7,902 nt of DNA, from NCBI GenBank assembly GCA_027489195.1, contig JAIYAG010000440.1, positions 1 through 7,902 of the forward strand, in the 5' to 3' direction. The notes under the pieces are model-generated. The model saw nothing but the letters and a program-made list of their open reading frames with translations, searched no databases and was not told the origin of the DNA. Source of the DNA: Burkholderiales bacterium. GTDB lineage: Bacteria > Pseudomonadota > Gammaproteobacteria > Burkholderiales > Burkholderiaceae_E. This document shows positions 5,836 to 7,902 of this stretch, piece after piece. A program made the position numbers and the translations under genes. Numbering within the stretch: position 1 is the first letter of the stretch; each line of letters starts with the position of its first letter.

Positions 5836-6702
5836 GTGGACTACGCCGGCGTCGTCTTCCTCGAGATCGTCTACATGATCGCCTTCCTCGCGCTCGCGAG
5901 CGCGGGGCTGGCGGTCGTGTTCGGGATGATGCGCGTCATCAACCTCGCCCACGGCGAGTTCGTGATGCTCGGCGGCTACACGACGCTCGCCTGCGTGCAG
6001 GCGGGCATCAACGTCTACGTCGCGATGCTGGTCATCGCGCCGATCGTGGTCGGGCTCATCGGCCTGGTCATCGAGCGGCTGGTCATCCGGCACCTGTACG
6101 GCCGGATGATCGACACCATGCTGGCGACCTGGGGGCTGTCGCTGCTGCTGGTCGGCATCGTCACGCTTATCTTCGGCAGCTCCGCGGTCGGCGTGCCCAC
6201 GCCGATCCCCGGCTACACGCTCGGTGCCTACCAGATGGGCGGCTACAACCTGTTCATCATCGCGCTCGCTGCGGTCGTGATGGTCGGGATGTGGGTGGTG
6301 CTGCGCCACACGCGGCTCGGGCTGATCGCCCGCGGCGCGATGCAGAACCCCGAGGTCGCGTCGGCGCTCGGCTACGATCCGAAGAAGGTCTACATGGCCA
6401 CCTTCGCGATCGGCGCCGCGCTCGCCGGTCTGGCGGGCGGTGCGCTCGCGCCGCTCACCGGGCTGCTGCCGTCCTCCGGTGGCGCCTACATCGCCAAGAC
6501 CTTCATCACCGTCATCACCGGCGGCGCGGCGGTGCTGTCCGGCACGGTGTCGTCGGCCGTGATGTTCGGAGCGGTCAACCAGATCGTCTCCTTCGCATCC
6601 ACGCCGGTCATCGGCGAGATCGCGATGCTGGCGCTGGCCATCGTGCTGCTGCGCCTGATGCCGCAGGGCATCACCGGGCGGTTCTTCCGGAACTCGACAT
6701 GA
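5836..6702 (+). CDS. ABC transporter inner-membrane permease, LivH/UrtB type
   Basis: A 288-aa permease, typical of LivH and of UrtB without its long N-terminal extension. It is one half of the membrane channel for the binding protein encoded just upstream. It shows about eight hydrophobic segments, the LivH/UrtB signature VFGMMRVINLAHGEFVMLGG (28-47), and the cytoplasmic coupling loop LIARGAMQNPEVASALGYDP (163-182) that contacts the ATPase. The last hydrophobic run (about 260-275) ends in LRLMPQGITGR, the usual family ending. The start is GTG 5836 with GGGGAG six bases upstream; ATG codons further in would cut the first helix. The TGA (6700-6702) overlaps the next gene's ATG in ATGA, implying translational coupling. 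Substrate specificity is not readable from the permease alone. Confidence 0.95.
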   Translation: MDYAGVVFLEIVYMIAFLALASAGLAVVFGMMRVINLAHGEFVMLGGYTTLACVQAGINVYVAMLVIAPIVVGLIGLVIERLVIRHLYGRMIDTMLATWGLSLLLVGIVTLIFGSSAVGVPTPIPGYTLGAYQMGGYNLFIIALAAVVMVGMWVVLRHTRLGLIARGAMQNPEVASALGYDPKKVYMATFAIGAALAGLAGGALAPLTGLLPSSGGAYIAKTFITVITGGAAVLSGTVSSAVMFGAVNQIVSFASTPVIGEIAMLALAIVLLRLMPQGITGRFFRNST

Positions 6703-7772
6703 TCGACGACGCACCGTCCGCCGGGCGGATCCGCTGGGGCTGGTTCATCGCGTGGGCCATCGTCATGGCGGTGCTGCCGCTGGTGTTCGACGACACCCAT
6801 ACGCTGTCGCTGATGGCGATCACCTCGCTCGCCGGGCTGTCGCTGGCGCTGATGTGGGGCTACGCGGGCATCCTGAGCTTCGGGCACGCCGCGTACTTCG
6901 GGCTGGGCGCCTACACCTACGCGATCGCCGCGGTGAACTTCGGCGAGAGCACGGTGCCGGTGCTGCTGTCGATCCTGGTGCTGGCGCTGCTGGCGGTCGC
7001 GATCGGCGCCATGATGTTCTGGGGCCGGATCGGCGACGTCTATCTCGGCGTGATCACGCTGGTGGTCAGCCTGATCCTCTTCAAGTTCATGAACGCGACC
7101 GCCGGCGACGCCTACAAGATCGGCGACGCGCGGCTCGGCGGCTTCAACGGCATCCCCGGCTTCCAGATCCTCAACGTGCCGGGCGACCCGGCCGCTCAGA
7201 TCTTCGGCGTGCCCTTCTACTACGTGATCGCGACCTGCCTGGCGCTGTGCTATCTGCTCTGCCGCTGGATCCTGTCGACGGCCTTCGGTCGCACGCTGGT
7301 GGGCATCCGCGAGAACGAGCAGCGGGTCGAGCTGCTCGGCTACGACGTGCCCGCGCACAAGACCGCGGTGTTCACGATCGGCGCGGGCATGGCCGGGCTG
7401 TCGGGTGCGTTCTTCGCGATGTGGGCAGAGATCGTGACGCCCGGCGTGTTCGCGCTCGGCATGTCGGCCGAGATGATCGTCTGGGTCATCGCGGGCGGGC
7501 TGGGCACGCTCATCGGTCCGATGATGGGCGCTGCCGCACTGACGCTGCTCAAGCTGATGCTCGGGCAGCAGACGGTGATCGACAACTCGCTGGTGCTCGG
7601 CGCGATCATGGTGGTCGTCGTGCTGCTGATCCCGAAGGGCATCGTCCCGACGGTCGCCGGCTGGCGCGGCCGGCGCGAGCGCTCGGTCGCGAGTCGGCGC
7701 GGTCAGGCCTCTGGCCGCAAGCGCCGTGCGCCCACGTCCGCGGCGGGCGCCGGTACGGGGAGCGCGCCATGA
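6699..7772 (+). CDS. ABC transporter inner-membrane permease, LivM/UrtC type
   Basis: A 357-aa second permease, in the UrtC size range and slightly long for LivM. It has a hydrophobic N-terminal helix (15-30), the signature GYAGILSFGHAAYFGLGAY (54-72), further helices to about 130, an extracytoplasmic loop with GGFNGIPGFQ (147-156), and the coupling loop GIRENEQRVELLGYDV (202-217). The remaining helices reach PKGIVPTVAG (312-321). A basic tail follows, with ten Arg/Lys in residues 323-343, then a small-residue end. The frame is open well upstream, but ATG 6699 is chosen because it overlaps the preceding TGA by four bases (ATGA) and puts the signature at the usual depth. It pairs with the LivH/UrtB-type permease as a heterodimer. 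Its own stop overlaps the next ATG in another ATGA. Confidence 0.95.
   Translation: MIDDAPSAGRIRWGWFIAWAIVMAVLPLVFDDTHTLSLMAITSLAGLSLALMWGYAGILSFGHAAYFGLGAYTYAIAAVNFGESTVPVLLSILVLALLAVAIGAMMFWGRIGDVYLGVITLVVSLILFKFMNATAGDAYKIGDARLGGFNGIPGFQILNVPGDPAAQIFGVPFYYVIATCLALCYLLCRWILSTAFGRTLVGIRENEQRVELLGYDVPAHKTAVFTIGAGMAGLSGAFFAMWAEIVTPGVFALGMSAEMIVWVIAGGLGTLIGPMMGAAALTLLKLMLGQQTVIDNSLVLGAIMVVVVLLIPKGIVPTVAGWRGRRERSVASRRGQASGRKRRAPTSAAGAGTGSAP
7757..7762 (+). promoter_or_regulatory. Ribosome binding site of the ABC ATPase gene
   Basis: GGGGAG lies six bases before ATG 7769, inside the end of the upstream permease gene. It is part of the same 12-base ACGGGGAGCGCG as at 5822-5833. Confidence 0.7.
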
Positions 7773-7902
7773 GCGAGCCCGTCGTCGAGACCCGCGACCT
7801 GTCGATGCGATTCGGCGGCGTGGTCGCGGTCAACCACGTGAGCTTCACGCTGCGCGAGCGCGAACTGCGCTGCCTGATCGGTCCGAACGGCGCCGGCAAG
7901 AC
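7769..7902 (+). CDS. ABC transporter ATPase, UrtD/LivG type, 3'-truncated by window edge
   Basis: The first 44 codons of a cytoplasmic ATPase that powers the transporter. It starts at ATG 7769, overlapping the permease stop by four bases, with GGGGAG six bases upstream. Visible are the A-loop region LSMRFGGVVAVNHVSF (11-26), with Phe15 at the usual aromatic position, and Walker A GPNGAGK (38-44), cut just before the expected Thr. The residues before Walker A, ELRCLIGPNGAGK, resemble UrtD (ELRC) more than LivG (usually an EIFGLIGPN-like string), which supports a urea/amide assignment; this comparison is from memory. Walker B, the LSGGQ signature and the rest of the operon, expected to include a second ATPase (UrtE/LivF), lie outside the window. 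Confidence 0.95.
   Translation, partial: MSEPVVETRDLSMRFGGVVAVNHVSFTLRERELRCLIGPNGAGK

Noticed and set aside
2909..5878. Open frame of about 990 codons on the + strand in a shifted frame
   Set aside because: It overlaps the flotillin, the gap and the binding protein out of frame. Its product is an Arg/Gly/Ala-rich low-complexity string with no recognisable fold.
6291..6698. Upstream extension of the second permease
   Set aside because: The added residues are Arg/Gly-rich and overlap the first permease out of frame. The ATGA overlap at 6699 and family length fix the start.
5812..7358. His/Asp/Arg-rich - strand frames opposite both permeases
   Set aside because: Antisense of hydrophobic, GC-ending codons gives this charged composition; no ribosome site or domain.
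1..7902. tRNA, rRNA, CRISPR arrays, insertion sequences and phage genes
   Set aside because: Looked for by eye on both strands; no cloverleaf, spaced repeats, transposase or terminal inverted repeats were seen.

Overview
This is a very GC-rich window with strong G/C preference at third codon positions. The ferrochelatase and the flotillin/ABC-transporter proteins look proteobacterial. I favour a betaproteobacterium (Burkholderiales-like), but this rests on remembered protein similarity and no search was run.

Layout. (1) Bases 2-817, + strand: the C-terminal three quarters of ferrochelatase (hemH), ending in a short GC-rich gap. (2) Bases 866-1915, - strand, convergent with hemH: a periplasmic-binding-protein fold of the AmiC/UrtA amide-urea family with no signal peptide, so probably a cytoplasmic ligand sensor. 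(3) Bases 1916-2237: a divergent intergenic region of about 320 bp. (4) Bases 2238-2687, +: a MarR-family regulator, probably read from a leaderless mRNA. (5) Bases 2688-2894: a gap whose downstream half is an AT-rich island with a perfect TTGACA -35 box and paired TTCC/GGAA half-sites. (6) Bases 2895-4511, +: a YqiK-type flotillin with one membrane anchor, an SPFH domain and a long coiled coil. (7) Bases 4599-7902, +: an ABC uptake operon made of a Tat-exported UrtA-type binding protein, two LivH/UrtB- and LivM/UrtC-type permeases, and the start of a UrtD/LivG-type ATPase that runs off the window. The transporter genes are tightly packed: a 13-bp gap, then two 4-base ATGA stop/start overlaps.

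Working together (inference). The transporter should import a small polar compound of the urea, short-chain amide or branched-chain amino acid type. UrtA-like binding-site segments and the residues before Walker A favour urea or amide. A same-family, signal-less binding protein encoded nearby suggests that the imported ligand is also sensed in the cytoplasm. The neighbouring MarR protein is a candidate regulator, and the flotillin may organise the membrane around the transporter. I see no ANTAR regulator, urease, amidase or NfeD partner inside the window. There are no RNA genes, mobile elements or CRISPR arrays that I can support, and no gene family is unrecognisable. The unusual part is the combination of genes and some of the control regions.
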